Origin: Isoetes taiwanensis
Lineage: Eukaryota; Streptophyta; Lycopodiopsida; Isoetales; Isoetaceae
Direction of reading: 5' to 3'
Assembly (NCBI GenBank): GCA_021234155.1
Contig: JAJEKV010000309.1
Coordinates: forward strand, 62,001 to 126,000
DNA length: 64,000 nt
In this document: piece after piece, positions 11,974-21,540 of the stretch
Layout of the letters: every line of letters starts with the position of its first letter
Position numbering within the stretch: position 1 is the first letter of the stretch
Notes under the pieces: model-generated
The model's database searches: none
What the model was told of the DNA's origin: nothing
Seen by the model: the letters and a program-made list of their open reading frames with translations, nothing else
Made by a program: the position numbers and the translations under genes

Positions 11974-13322
11974 TCAAGGGCGTTCTCCCTTGATGTGCCT
12001 GGCAAGATACATATCCTGCCTCATGAGGGTAACCCTCTTCGCGTGCACCGTGCAGGCCGTTGAATCTTCGAAGTGCTGCACTATTTTTGCTTCTGCTGCC
12101 TCCTGCAGGCACAACAACATTTCGTCGGTCACTCGCATGTCCGTGTTGTATTCTTGCATTACCTCACGAACCAAGCGTTGGAACGGCGCCCGGGGGATCA
12201 AGAGTCTGTAACTCTTCTGGAAATGGCGGATCTCCTTGAGGGCTCTGTCTTCTAGCTTCTTCTTTTTGCTCCTCTTCTTACCTGGTGCTCGGGGAGGCTT
12301 GGGCCTGGGTGGCGGGCTTCAGATTCGCTTTTGGGGGTACTCGCTTTCCGATTTGTCCTCACCCGATGCTCCTGGAAGTAGGCATTGTATGCCTCCCACT
12401 TCTCCATATAGGAGTTGTGCTCTCTAATCCTCTTCTGATAGACCTTTATGGGGTCTATCACATACGCCATTTGGGGTGGCGGGGCTTTAACCCTATCCCG
12501 TCGGAAAAGGTGGGGGCTTCGCCCGACTGTCCGGTCTCCTCTGTTCTTGGGCTACTGCCGGGGGTCTCTTCCTCTGACCGGGGGGACTTTGAAGAGCTTG
12601 CCCCGCTGCTCGAACACGTAGTCTTCATCCAGTCGTCGGTGGTGGGGGTCTCCTCTCTCTCCGACGGCTCGTTGATGGCCAGGACCCCTTGCTTCGCTTC
12701 AGAGCCTTCACCACCTTCCTTTTGCCTGCCTTTATGGCTTTGGCCTTCCTCTTCTTGGACTCGTTGGCTGTGGTCGGGTCGTCTTCCCGACTCTTCGTCC
12801 TCCGCTCCCGGCGGCGCTCTTTGGCTTCATACTTGTGGATGAAGCGTGCAAGGTCGGCCTCTTCCTCCTGGGTGAGTTCCGGCGGCTGCTGCTCCTCTCT
12901 TCCTTGCTCCTCCTGCAGGTGGACCTCAGCCTGGGGTTGCTCCTGGGCTGTTGATTGGTCCGCCTGCTCCCTCTGCTCCTCCTGTAGGTTGGTGTCCTCC
13001 TGGTGTTGCTCCTGGCCTATTGGCTGGTCCGCCTGCTCCCGCTGCTCCTCCCGTGGGTTGGTGTCCCCCTGAGGTTGGTCCTGAGCTCGCTTCTTCCCTC
13101 CTCTTGTGCAATCTCCTCGAGGATTTGGTGCATGACATCCGGCCGGTTGTCCTCTATGAGCTCTGTACGGTCGCTCCGGTCCGATCCTGCTTCCTCGCTC
13201 GAAGACGATTCGCCTTCATGGAGAAGGCGTTCTCGAGACTCTCACGAAAGAGAATTGGGACCTGGCGCTGGACGATCCGCCATCCTAGGCTTCCGAGCAG
13301 TTTGTTTGGTGCGGGCCATCAT
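11974..13322 (-). pseudogene. Histone H3-like protein encoded by the chromovirus
   Basis: The N-terminus reads (M)MARTKQTARKPRMADRPAPG: residues 1-9 of mature histone H3 (ARTKQTARK) with Lys4 and Lys9 kept and Ser10 replaced by Pro. A long insert of roughly 320 residues follows. It is rich in Gln/Glu with repeats such as EEQREQADQ, and has basic runs (KERRRERRTKS, SKKRKAKAIKAGK). The last 95 residues are an H3 histone fold: [53 protein letters not shown] and ARHIKGERP, in the canonical order and ending near the canonical terminus. Canonical H3 is about 136 residues, so this is a tail-insert-fold arrangement. The equivalents of Lys56, Cys110 and His113 are present; Lys79 is Asn. The second ATG (13319) has the better context (A at -3, G at +4) and would expose Ala1 after Met removal. 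One in-frame TGA and at least two frameshifts break the ORF as read. Confidence 0.92.
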
Positions 13323-13420
13323 TTGACGGTTTGTCGATCGGAGCTAAGCGCCAGAAGATCGCCTTGGCAGTCACGAGCGAAGTTCTAGGGAAGAACACGA
13401 AAAATGGGAGGGGTCTGGGT

Positions 13421-13430
13421 CTATTTATAG
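13421..13430 (-). promoter_or_regulatory. Internal TATA box for the H3-like ORF
   Basis: CTATAAATAG on the minus strand, about 100 bp above the ATG. It lies inside the retroelement and well downstream of the LTR promoter, so it would allow a separate transcript for the H3-like protein. Confidence 0.72.
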
Positions 13431-13506
13431 GGCCAAATTTTAGGTCAACTTTTAAACAAAATTTTTTTGGGTTGTCTAAAGCATCTAAAACACCTAATTA
13501 AGCAAG

Positions 13507-13752
13507 GTCTCACACGTTGCGCCCAGCCCGATTTTGAGAATCTCAAAATCTGTCCTGGCACGACGTGTGAGACATGGTGGGCCCCACTATTAAATTAACA
13601 TGTAACATGCTAATTCTACTGATTCTTAGCTTAAAATTAGAATTATCAAGTTATTTTACTGTAATTTACAACTTTTGGTGTCAAAATGTTGAACCGCGTT
13701 CGCCCGGACGATTTTGAGAATCTCGAAATCGTCACGGCCATGACGTGAGACC
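13507..13752. promoter_or_regulatory. Paired hairpin elements upstream of the H3-like ORF
   Basis: One near-exact copy at 13507-13573 and a diverged copy at about 13688-13752 of the same 67-bp hairpin found ahead of accessory ORF 2. The inner GATTTTGAGAATCTCGAAATC is kept in the diverged copy while the outer arms have drifted. Confidence 0.78.
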
Positions 13753-13934
13753 ATTCCTACACGGATGTTGGCTCACCACTTTTTAATCCTTTTACATTTT
13801 TATTCATTTTAACGGTTACTAGCTTAGCATAACTACAAAAATGAGAAAAAAAATTTCCCATTTTTCGAGGTTTAAGGATCCTATCAAGTTAGTGCTACTG
13901 GGAACATGGCCAGTGCTTTGCTCTTGGTCTCCAA

Positions 13935-13952
13935 GAACATAGCTCGATACCC
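13935..13952 (-). other. Primer binding site (tRNA-iMet type)
   Basis: Two bases inside the 5' LTR the minus strand reads GGGTATCGAGCTATGTTC. This resembles the complement of the 3' end of plant initiator tRNA-Met, whose PBS typically begins TGGTATCAGAGC, with one base missing. The position fits a PBS exactly. Confidence 0.75.
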
Positions 13953-13954
13953 TT

Positions 13955-15639
13955 TGTGGCGTCCCCCTACTCGTTATACGGATTGCACTCACCGTATACA
14001 AACAGGAGTTCTTCCCCCATACCAGCTCCATGCCGATACAGGGCCCTTCACATAACACTGCAACCGTGATGGCTTCAGTGGGGAAGAATGAAGGGGTCAT
14101 TGTACCCCGTCTCCCTCAGGGCCTACCTAGCTGCGGAAGCGTAAACATACATGTCAGTAGCACATACATCAACATCTTGTGACCATCTCGAGGGATGGTC
14201 CTCCACATCTCTGCATAGACAAAGATCAGCACAACACATAGGGAATCCTACCCAAAGCTCAGACTCAAGGGGCGGCCCGGCGGCTTGGGGCTCGAGTTCA
14301 TTGGGGAGGCCGAATTCATGGCAATGGATTTGGCTGGCATATGAACATGGCTTAGGGTTGTCCACTCCATCCGCCCCTCCTGTGCACACTTTGCAGAGTG
14401 GGCTGAAAAGTGTCGGGACCTGACTGTAGCCCGCCGGATGCATAGCCAAAAGGGCTATTCCTGGGTTCATCCTCCCAGTTCCGATGGGGCAGGTAGGGAT
14501 CACTCCCTCCAGAGATCTACATGCTGACTCAAGGTGACTAGAGGGCCTTTGCCCGTGATTCCGATTTGAACCCACTGGAAAGTGAACACCACTTCACGGG
14601 TGTCGAGCCCATGCCTTGCCCACACGCAGTGGCAAGCCATTAGACCTAGTCACAATGATCCCTGGTAGGCTTTACACACCAGAGGGATCGTTCAAGAGTC
14701 AGGACATGAACCTCCTTCTTAGCCAGTCTGGCCCCTTCACCCACATCCCGGTGTGGCTCTTGTGCACAGGCCGAATCTACAGTGTGCTAGAGAGGCTACT
14801 CTAGGAGCATCAACTACAAAGCTTTAGGTCTCTACCCCCCTTCCCAATACAAGGAGTTCATAGAGATACATCATCCATATACTTCACAGAGAACTAAAGA
14901 ACTAGATCTAATCTACAACATAGAGTTAGGTTCTTTAGTTAGAATCTACTATCTAGAGATCTAGAGGGCTGCTATGGGCAATTTAATAGGCTAAACCTAC
15001 TGATTCTATGACTAAAATAGGGTTTAGACTATCTAATTGGCCAAATACCTGATCCTTGAGGGGCTCCTCCTGACCTGAGCTCGACCATCCTGCTGAAACG
15101 CTCTAATCAAGGGAAACTAATGGTGCAATTCTCCTAGGCAGAGTCTGGGAGGCGGTTTTGGCTGTTGAGGCAGCCAAAACAGAGTTCTAAAGCCCTAGAA
15201 TCGAAATTGGGCAAGTTAGGGTTTCCTACCCTATATAGACAAGGGGGTTGGCTAGGGTTTCCAATTATCCCCTTTTGGCATGTGGGATAATTGGAAATGG
15301 GCCCACTTGCCTTTAAGGGCTAGGTGGCCAAATGTGCCCACATGGAAATGTGTGCACATTAATGAATGTGTACATTGGGAAATGTGCACATTAATGGCAC
15401 CTATGGGTGTGGCCCACTTGGCATGAAGTGTCCACATGGAAATGTGTGCCCACATTAATGTGTACATTGGAAAATGTGCACATTAATATATAGTTGCACA
15501 TATTTACGGTAAGTTGCCCCTAGGGCTACCCACTGGTTACACGTTGGCATTACCGTCGATTTGTGGTGGCGTGTAACGCGGCGATGATAAAGCGGCGGTA
15601 TATCGCCCCGGGCGTATCTTTGTCTTTGGGAACGCCACA
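13955..15639 (-). repeat. 5' LTR of the chromovirus
   Basis: 1,685 bp, ends TGTGGCG and CGCCACA. A minus-strand TATA-like box GTCTATATAG is at 15231-15240 and would drive the genomic transcript. The sequence is nearly identical to the 3' LTR over its centre, which implies a young insertion, but the ends differ in patches. Confidence 0.95.
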
Positions 15640-15951
15640 CTTTCCCTCTTTATCTTTTGTAGTGCCCGAAGCTCTTGATTTTTCTCGTCTAACATGACAT
15701 CGAAGTTGCTCAAATATCCGTGCAAAGCTTAATTTCCAGCTTTCGTCTGCGTCTCAAAAGACAATGTTTTATAGCCCTCGCAGACACCGCATTTCGGCTA
15801 AAAGCACCACGGGAAAAGAAGTCGAAACGAAGGCAACCTTCCGGCATCAACCGTACTAGATAGGTGCACGCCCTACTTTCCAACCGATTTTTGCAGTACT
15901 CCTCCCCCCACTTTGCACCCTTGTCGCACCAAGGTCGTCTGACCAATAAGT

Positions 15952-16027
15952 CTTTGGGAAAACAAATGTTAGAAACATTGATAGTCAACAAAGCAAATTG
16001 GGCGGACACCCAATTTAAAATGCATAC
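15952..16027 (-). other. 76-nt intron of gene A containing a palindrome
   Basis: Donor GTATGC at 16027 and acceptor CCCAAAG at 15952 join two coding frames (DHECAA to DLLVRR) in phase 1. The AAATTGGGCG-type palindrome occupies 15995-16016, almost a third of the intron. Confidence 0.6.
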
Positions 16028-17099
16028 CTGCTGCACACTCATGATCAGGCAAATTCTTTTCGATGTCCTGTTTTTCTCGTAAATGCTTGGGAAACTTAGC
16101 ATATTGCTTTTGGATGGTCGGAATTGGCGAAGCAAATATTTATTTCTGTCTTGATCGATGGCGTAGCCAGCCGCGTCTCGGCAATATACATTAGCGAGGA
16201 CAAGACATTGCAACTCTCGAACTCTAGAGGTAGAAGCGGTTCGGCGGGGGGTCGGTAGGAACCAACCTAAACACGGCTGCCACCAGTCTATTGTCTTCAT
16301 GGCGGATAGGCACTCATTGAAGTGATGCAGGGGTAATAAATATAGCTACCTAGTAAAGCTGCTGGTCCGTCATCGTGCTGAGCTGGTCAAGGAATTTTTC
16401 ATAATCTTCCTTTGGCCATTTCTTTGTATATCTGAAGTCGCATCCAATGAAGCGGGCCGAAGTGTTTACCACGTCCACGCACAAACCTCGCGGACTAACG
16501 TGGAAACACTTGAAAGGTTTGCCACCCTCCTCAACTGGCCCAAGAAGATATTCGTCTACTTTGCTGTAGAGGGACTCCGGAAAGCTTTCCTTCTCCATCT
16601 CTTTCGTCCTACGCCCATCCAGCGATGCTACTTGCGAACATAAGCATCAGATTCTCCGCGTGAATATGGGGTGAGCTTGCCTCAAAGGCGACCATGTCTT
16701 CAAAAGGAAGTTTCTTCACTTCCTTCATGTATCTGACAAGGGCCCGCTCCATTGTTCCAATCTTCTTCAGCTCTAGGGCTCTGACTTTCATGGTACGTCT
16801 CCCAGTATAATCCTTGCTTCCCTTCAGGAATGTGGTGCCATCCTTGATCTCCTTCAGCAGCCTTTGCAGATCTAGAGGATGCATGGACTTTAATGGGCGA
16901 CAGGAATTATTGGTGAAAAGTCTAAGCCTATCCTTCACTTCAATTTTTTCTCCCTTCTCATCCTTCAACCGGTCTTCGTAGAATAACTGGGCAACTTCGG
17001 TGCACAAATTCCACGACTCGTCATCAAGATATACAAAGTAGTCGTAGTCACGCATAGTTGACTTTTTAATGGTTTGCGATTACTTTCTGACTTTCCAAT

Positions 17100-17385
17100 C
17101 TGCATGACACGAAGGCACTAGATAAGGGCATACACATCATCTTAATTTGCTTGCACTAGCTGACCCAAATTGGGCAGCCCAATTCCCGGGATCATCCGAG
17201 GTGGGTGCCCCAGGCGGGGCCCAATTTCCACTGAGCAGTTCGAAATTGGGCGGCCCCAATTTGCTTAAATCGTCGAAAGTGGGCTTGAATATTTGAAAGA
17301 AGTGCCAGCGAGGTCTAAAATTGGTAATTTCAAGGAACTAGTGAATAACGGTGTGGGAAGTAATGGTGGTAGTGCACGCACTTAC
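17100..17385 (-). other. 286-nt intron of gene A with palindromes
   Basis: Donor GTAAGTGC at 17385 and acceptor TCATGCAG at 17100. Palindrome copies lie at 17167-17184 and 17243-17262, with a half site near 17219. The next coding segment begins MRDYDYF just after the acceptor. Confidence 0.55.
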
Positions 17386-19039
17386 AGAATCATCCGAAGC
17401 CGGAGTGCAGCGTTTGCCCTTCTTAGGCTTCGGTAGAATGCCCACTTGGTTCTGAAAGCTGCTGAATTTCTTGAAGAATACTTCCTGAGTGTATAGTCTT
17501 CTTTGTTATGTCATTATTCTCTGGCACGACGAGCGTACTTTCGATTCTTTGTGAGATTTCCTGCGAGGGACTTCGGCATTTCCTTTTGGCATAGAAAAGA
17601 ATGTCGGGTTACGCCAAAGTGCTTCCTTCGGGGAGGCCATGCCAAAACTTTGTGACAAGCGGTTGAGCAACGTAGGGTCGTATATGGTTGCCATTTACAA
17701 TCGATGATACGCATTTTGCGGGTCCTACGCCTTCTTCCCTTGATTGCTGTACATGCGTGGATCGAGCGGCGACGACATCGCGCAGGGGAGGGTGCATCGA
17801 TGGCTGATAAGCGATTCGTAGAGAGTGTCCAAGTGCTCTGGACTTATGACCCTACAAGTCATATTTGCCGGGGCTTTATGCATCTTGAACACATCGACTT
17901 CAATCCGAAGCCCACCCGGAGGGTAGATTCTCTCCCCTCGTAGCTTGATGCTTGCTATGGCATTCTATGACAACTCATATGCGCTCTCCGGTGGCGCCGC
18001 CACGGATGGAGTGAACTTCCACGATCCGGCTACTCTCCGTTCTTCAGATGAAGAAGCGGACAAGGACTCCCTCTCCGAACTATTTGGGCTCACGTGATAA
18101 GATGTCACCGCTTGCGCCTCTTGGGACGGACCACCTAAATCTTTTCCCTCGGCTTAGGGGTTCCTCTTGGGCGGCTGGTCCTCTTCTACGCACTCACCTC
18201 GGGTGACCTTGATATTCTCTTCATTCCAAGAATACAAGTTTAGTGGCAGCTTTTACGGTGAATAGCCGTAGCGGTGTCCTCGCCTTCTTCTTCTGTTTGA
18301 TCGGTCTCCATGGTATTTTTGCCCCCTGGCTTGTCTTTGTCTCACCTTTCTTGTACCTAGACTTAAGCCACTTAGTATCGTATACTTTAGGTTGGTTTTG
18401 CCACGATACTCGTGAATGAGCGGCTTTTTCGACCTGTTACTGTTTGTGCTCTAATATCCCTGCAACGGTGGTAGTAGCCATCAAAATATCGGTTCTTGAT
18501 TTGATGCCCGAGCACTCTAAACTTTCATATGAGTCTAGCGCCCATCCTTTACGGCGCAAGAATGTGGGCTTTCCTTTATACTTGCGTTCATCATACATGG
18601 CTCGTACTTAGAAAGTGGAACTTTATAACGGACAAAAGTCCGATCTACGGTGTCTTCAACATCGATGAGGAAGTCATCCTTGTTCTCAGGCGAGACCTCC
18701 ATGTCAATGATGATACCCGCCGAATTCATTTTTCCTGCCCCTATCTTGCCAAAGAAAAGCGTAAGATCCTTGAGGTGGTTTTAATCGGGACCGGGATGAA
18801 TATTCCCTATCTCTATGCACCAGACCCATTCCTCAGCAACCGTCAAAATTTCATGGGGCACAACCTGGATGCCAGCAAACAGTTCTTTCTCTTCTTCTGT
18901 TCTTGCATTCTCTATTGCAATAGCCTCTGCAAATTTGGGTCCGGTACCGGGAACCCGAGCAGTCTGCTTTGTTCGCGCCATATTAATTCCTGCAGAACGA
19001 AAAGTAGTGTTAGTGAATAGACTGTTGTATGATGGAGGC

Positions 19040-19349
19040 AAATTGGGCGCCCGCCCAATTTGGCCGGATCCCTACGCACACCAAATTGGGCGCCCGCCCA
19101 ATTTGCTCGGCTCAACTCATGGTGAACCTTGGGGCTGAGGAGACAATTGCATCACAGGGCCCAAATTGGGCGCCCGCCCAATTTGGATTGTCCCTACGCA
19201 CACCAAATTGGGCGCCCGCCCAATTTACTCGGCTCAACTCATGGTGAGCCTTGGGGCTGAGGAGACGATTGCATCATAGGGGCCAAATTGGGCGCCCGCC
19301 CAATTTGGCCAGATCCCTACGCATACCAAATTGGGCGCCTGCCCAATTT
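19040..19349. repeat. 122-bp tandem array, two palindromes per unit, upstream of gene A
   Basis: About 2.5 units start at 19040, 19163 and 19285. Each unit carries two copies of the palindrome (19040, 19083; 19163, 19205; 19285, 19328) separated by CCTACGCACACC-type and GCTCGGCTCAACTCATGG-type spacers. The array begins only 59 bp above the gene A start codon, so it probably covers the promoter or leader. Confidence 0.9.
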
Positions 19350-19674
19350 ACTTATCCCTCACACCAAAGTGACGGGCTAATTTGCCTATTTCCTAAACCG
19401 ACTTCCTTGGATGGTGGACATGGGTAGAGTAAATTGGCGGGGCCCAATTTAATCACCCAAGTCTACCATCCAAGGGTCGTCTTTGTAGGGATAGGCAAAT
19501 TGGCGCCGGCCCACTTTGGTGTGAGGGATAAGTAAATTGGGCGTGCCACTTTGGTGTTAGGAAAAAAAAGTCCAATGTTTTGCAAAATGAAAGACCCTCG
19601 GGGAAGCAATTGGGTGCCCTATTAGGTTACGCACTGCGGTATGCATTTGTGGGGACCAGTGAGGCATCTAGAAG
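19350..19674. repeat. Further decayed palindromes
   Basis: Imperfect copies at about 19431-19453, 19496-19518 and 19533-19552, surrounded by related spacer (CACTTTGGTG and ACACCAAAGTG). No gene is seen. Confidence 0.65.
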
Positions 19675-20142
19675 ATGTTAATATGTCAGCCACATCCCAA
19701 TTTTCCGAGATGCAATAGCGGGATACTTAATCAGGCAGGCGCTCAAGTTTATATTAAGAAAGTAGTCCACTTTACCTTTGCCTCCGGTGGTAGGGCGAGA
19801 TGCCATCAACTGCTAAGATTCCTTGGTGTACAGGGGTACCCAGGCGATAGGACAATGCAGAGAGGAAGGCGCCAACAGGATGGCGACAAGCGGCCGAAAC
19901 ACAAGGTGCCAAGTGCTCGATCCGGGAAGCCGACAAACGGTGGTTCCGGGAGTATAGTCTTGATGACATGATAGGGATGAGAATGACTTTCGTGGCTAAG
20001 AAATATGAAGGCGACAGTGTTAAGCGGAGCACAAAGCGCCAAAGAAGCACAGAATTTTCTAAATCTGCAGTCGAGGAGAATGAGGGGCTTTTAAAGGGTT
20101 ATGGACCTTTCTTGAGGCGAAGACAAGTGTCGTGCATGTAAG
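19675..20142 (+). pseudogene. Unassigned coding-like segment
   Basis: A plus-strand frame runs to 19971 and, after a one-base shift, continues MRMTFVAKKYEGDSVKRSTK and SKSAVEENEGLLKGYGPFLRRRQ to a stop near 20142. The composition is protein-like and basic, but no family is recognised. It could be a 5' exon of the transposase gene further right or an independent relic. Confidence 0.35.
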
Positions 20143-20965
20143 AGTTTGGCCTTTTGAAATAAAAATGGACCGTTGATGGGTTGGCGTGAGGAATTAATTG
20201 TGGACCTTAATAATAAGTCTTGCCGGAGATTTTGAATTTCAAATCGTCATTTAAAGCCCCCCAAAATTAATTGAGTCATGCATTAATGTCGCACGTGCTT
20301 TGGCGAATTTGTGTTTAAAAGTTCGGGCGGACACATTACCAAATTAGGTGGGACATTTAGCTTTCAAAATAGGGGGAAATTATATTCAAATTTTGGGGGA
20401 ATTCTGTTTAAATGTAAATGCGCTTCAAACACTCGTTGTTTTTGGCGGTGCTTTGTTTGGCTACTATCTTTTCGCAAGGCGCCAAATATCTTCAGCGATT
20501 CATATTCATGGCCGCGACATCGCCAAAGGTTTTGTCTTTGCTCCACGATTAAATTCGCCATACCTCGATGTGTAATTCTTTGCAAATGTGATGTGAAGGG
20601 ATGTAATCAATCACGCCTTTCCATTCCGCGGCTGTTCATTCGCACCTCTTCAAGCACGCCTGTTCAATCACACCTTTCCATTCACGCCTTTTCGATGGCT
20701 TTGTTGATTACTCCTCATCATTCACCAGTTCTTGTCACATTTACATAAACTCTAAGTTTCGATGCAGTCCATCCTTTTCACGAAATTGGTGTGCGAGGAA
20801 TTGTGTACTGCTATTTTCTCCATTAACCCTTGTTTGTAGTCGAGGCCCTTCCAATGCTCGATTGTATTTGTTTTGGTAGCTCAATGATAAATTCCGGTTA
20901 GTGTGCGCCTCCTTAGTTCTTTTAGTAATGCGCCTCCTTGGTTTCATCTGACGAATTGGGATGTC
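20143..20965. other. No supported gene
   Basis: Intergenic-looking DNA with loosely repeated phrases such as TTCAATCACACCTTTCCATTCACGCC at 20610-20700. Only short, unsupported frames. Confidence 0.5.
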
Positions 20966-21540
20966 GCCCATTGTCCCCTTTGTGTAGATGACGGATAGGT
21001 GAAACCGCCGGGGTGGGCAAACTCTATCTCGAAGGTGTTTTCTCTTGGTGACAACTAAATTGGGGGTACGCCGAGTCTACGCCTACTTCCACGGCTCTTT
21101 AACCAAAGACGAACAAATTGGGTTGGCCCAATTTGTCTTGATATGGATATAACTTTGTTGAGGCGAGAACCTTCTTTTGTACCCATTGTGAGACTGACTG
21201 CATCAATACTACCCTTATATAAGCGCCTCATTCGGTTCAAATTGGGCGGCCGCCCAATTTGCAACAAGGGGACAAATTGTTCGATTAAGCCCATATTGTC
21301 CCTTTGTGTAGAAGACCGGATAGGTGGCTGTCGGGGTGGGCCAATTGTATCTCGAATGTGTTTTCTCTTGGTGGCTGACTAAATTTGGTAGAATCCGCCT
21401 ACTTCTGAGCTCTTCTACCACCACGAACAAATTTGGGGCCCAATTTGTCTTGTGGATATAACTTTGTTCAGGAGTGAGAACCTTCTTTTCTACCCATTGT
21501 GAGACTTCTTGCATCCAATACTAACATTATACAAGGGGAA
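20966..21540. repeat. About 320-bp imperfect tandem duplication with palindromes
   Basis: The segment starting at about 20970 recurs at about 21291. Both share blocks such as GTGTTTTCTCTTGGTG, GGATATAACTTTGTT and CCCATTGTGAGACT. Palindrome relatives lie at about 21057, 21115-21136, 21239-21260 (AAATTGGGCGGCCGCCC form) and 21428. Confidence 0.8.

Larger units (their letters stand above)
2248..15639 (-). mobile_element. Complete Ty3/gypsy chromovirus carrying a histone H3-like gene
   Basis: The element is bounded by two direct LTRs (2248-3916 and 13955-15639) that start TGTG and end CACA. It is flanked by the 5-bp target duplication CTTTC (2243-2247 and 15640-15644). On the minus strand the order is 5' LTR, PBS, H3-like ORF, acidic ORF, gag, protease, RT, RNase H, integrase, chromodomain, PPT, 3' LTR. 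This protein order and the C-terminal chromodomain identify a chromovirus. The 10-kb internal region is unusually long because of about 4 kb of accessory sequence between PBS and gag. Several frameshifts suggest it is now inactive, though some may be assembly errors (see LTR finding). Confidence 0.93.
15640..18981 (-). pseudogene. Gene A, 5' part: H3-tail-bearing protein with introns
   Basis: The start ATG at 18981 has A at -3 and G at +4 and opens MARTKQTARVPGTGPKFAEA. Residues 1-8 equal the mature histone H3 tail with Lys4, but the Lys9 position is Val. The frame continues to HPGPD, meets one TAA (18781-18783), then goes on in the same frame (KMNSAGIIIDMEVSPENKDD). Other readable exons are KEALWRNPTFFSMPKGNAEV (about 17600), DYDYFVYLDDESWNLCTEVA (16609-17055), KQYAKFPKHLREKQDIEK (about 16060) and KGAKWGEEYCKNRLE (about 15890). 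No H3 fold or other domain is recognised. Two introns are visible: 17100-17385 and 15952-16027, the second joining coding frames in phase. Function unknown; it could be a host gene or an old transposon gene. Confidence 0.62.

Noticed and set aside
11974-13322. Ordinary host histone H3 pseudogene
   Set aside because: The tail and the fold are separated by hundreds of non-histone codons, the fold is far diverged, the ORF has its own retroelement-specific promoter hairpins, and it sits neatly between PBS and gag.
2248-15639. Simple segmental duplication instead of an LTR element
   Set aside because: Both repeats start TG and end CA, have PBS and PPT at the correct inner borders, enclose gag-pol in the right order, and are flanked by a 5-bp target duplication.
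16609-16800. Possible H3 histone fold in gene A (KKLPFEDMV and following residues)
   Set aside because: A P-F-x-x-x-V match to PFQRLV and some helix-like spacing were tempting, but the conserved LQEA, HAKRVT and RGER blocks are absent. I keep gene A as tail-only mimicry.
19040-19349. CRISPR-like array
   Set aside because: Repeated palindromes with spacers, but spacers themselves repeat in a 122-bp unit and the setting is eukaryotic with introns. This is a tandem satellite.
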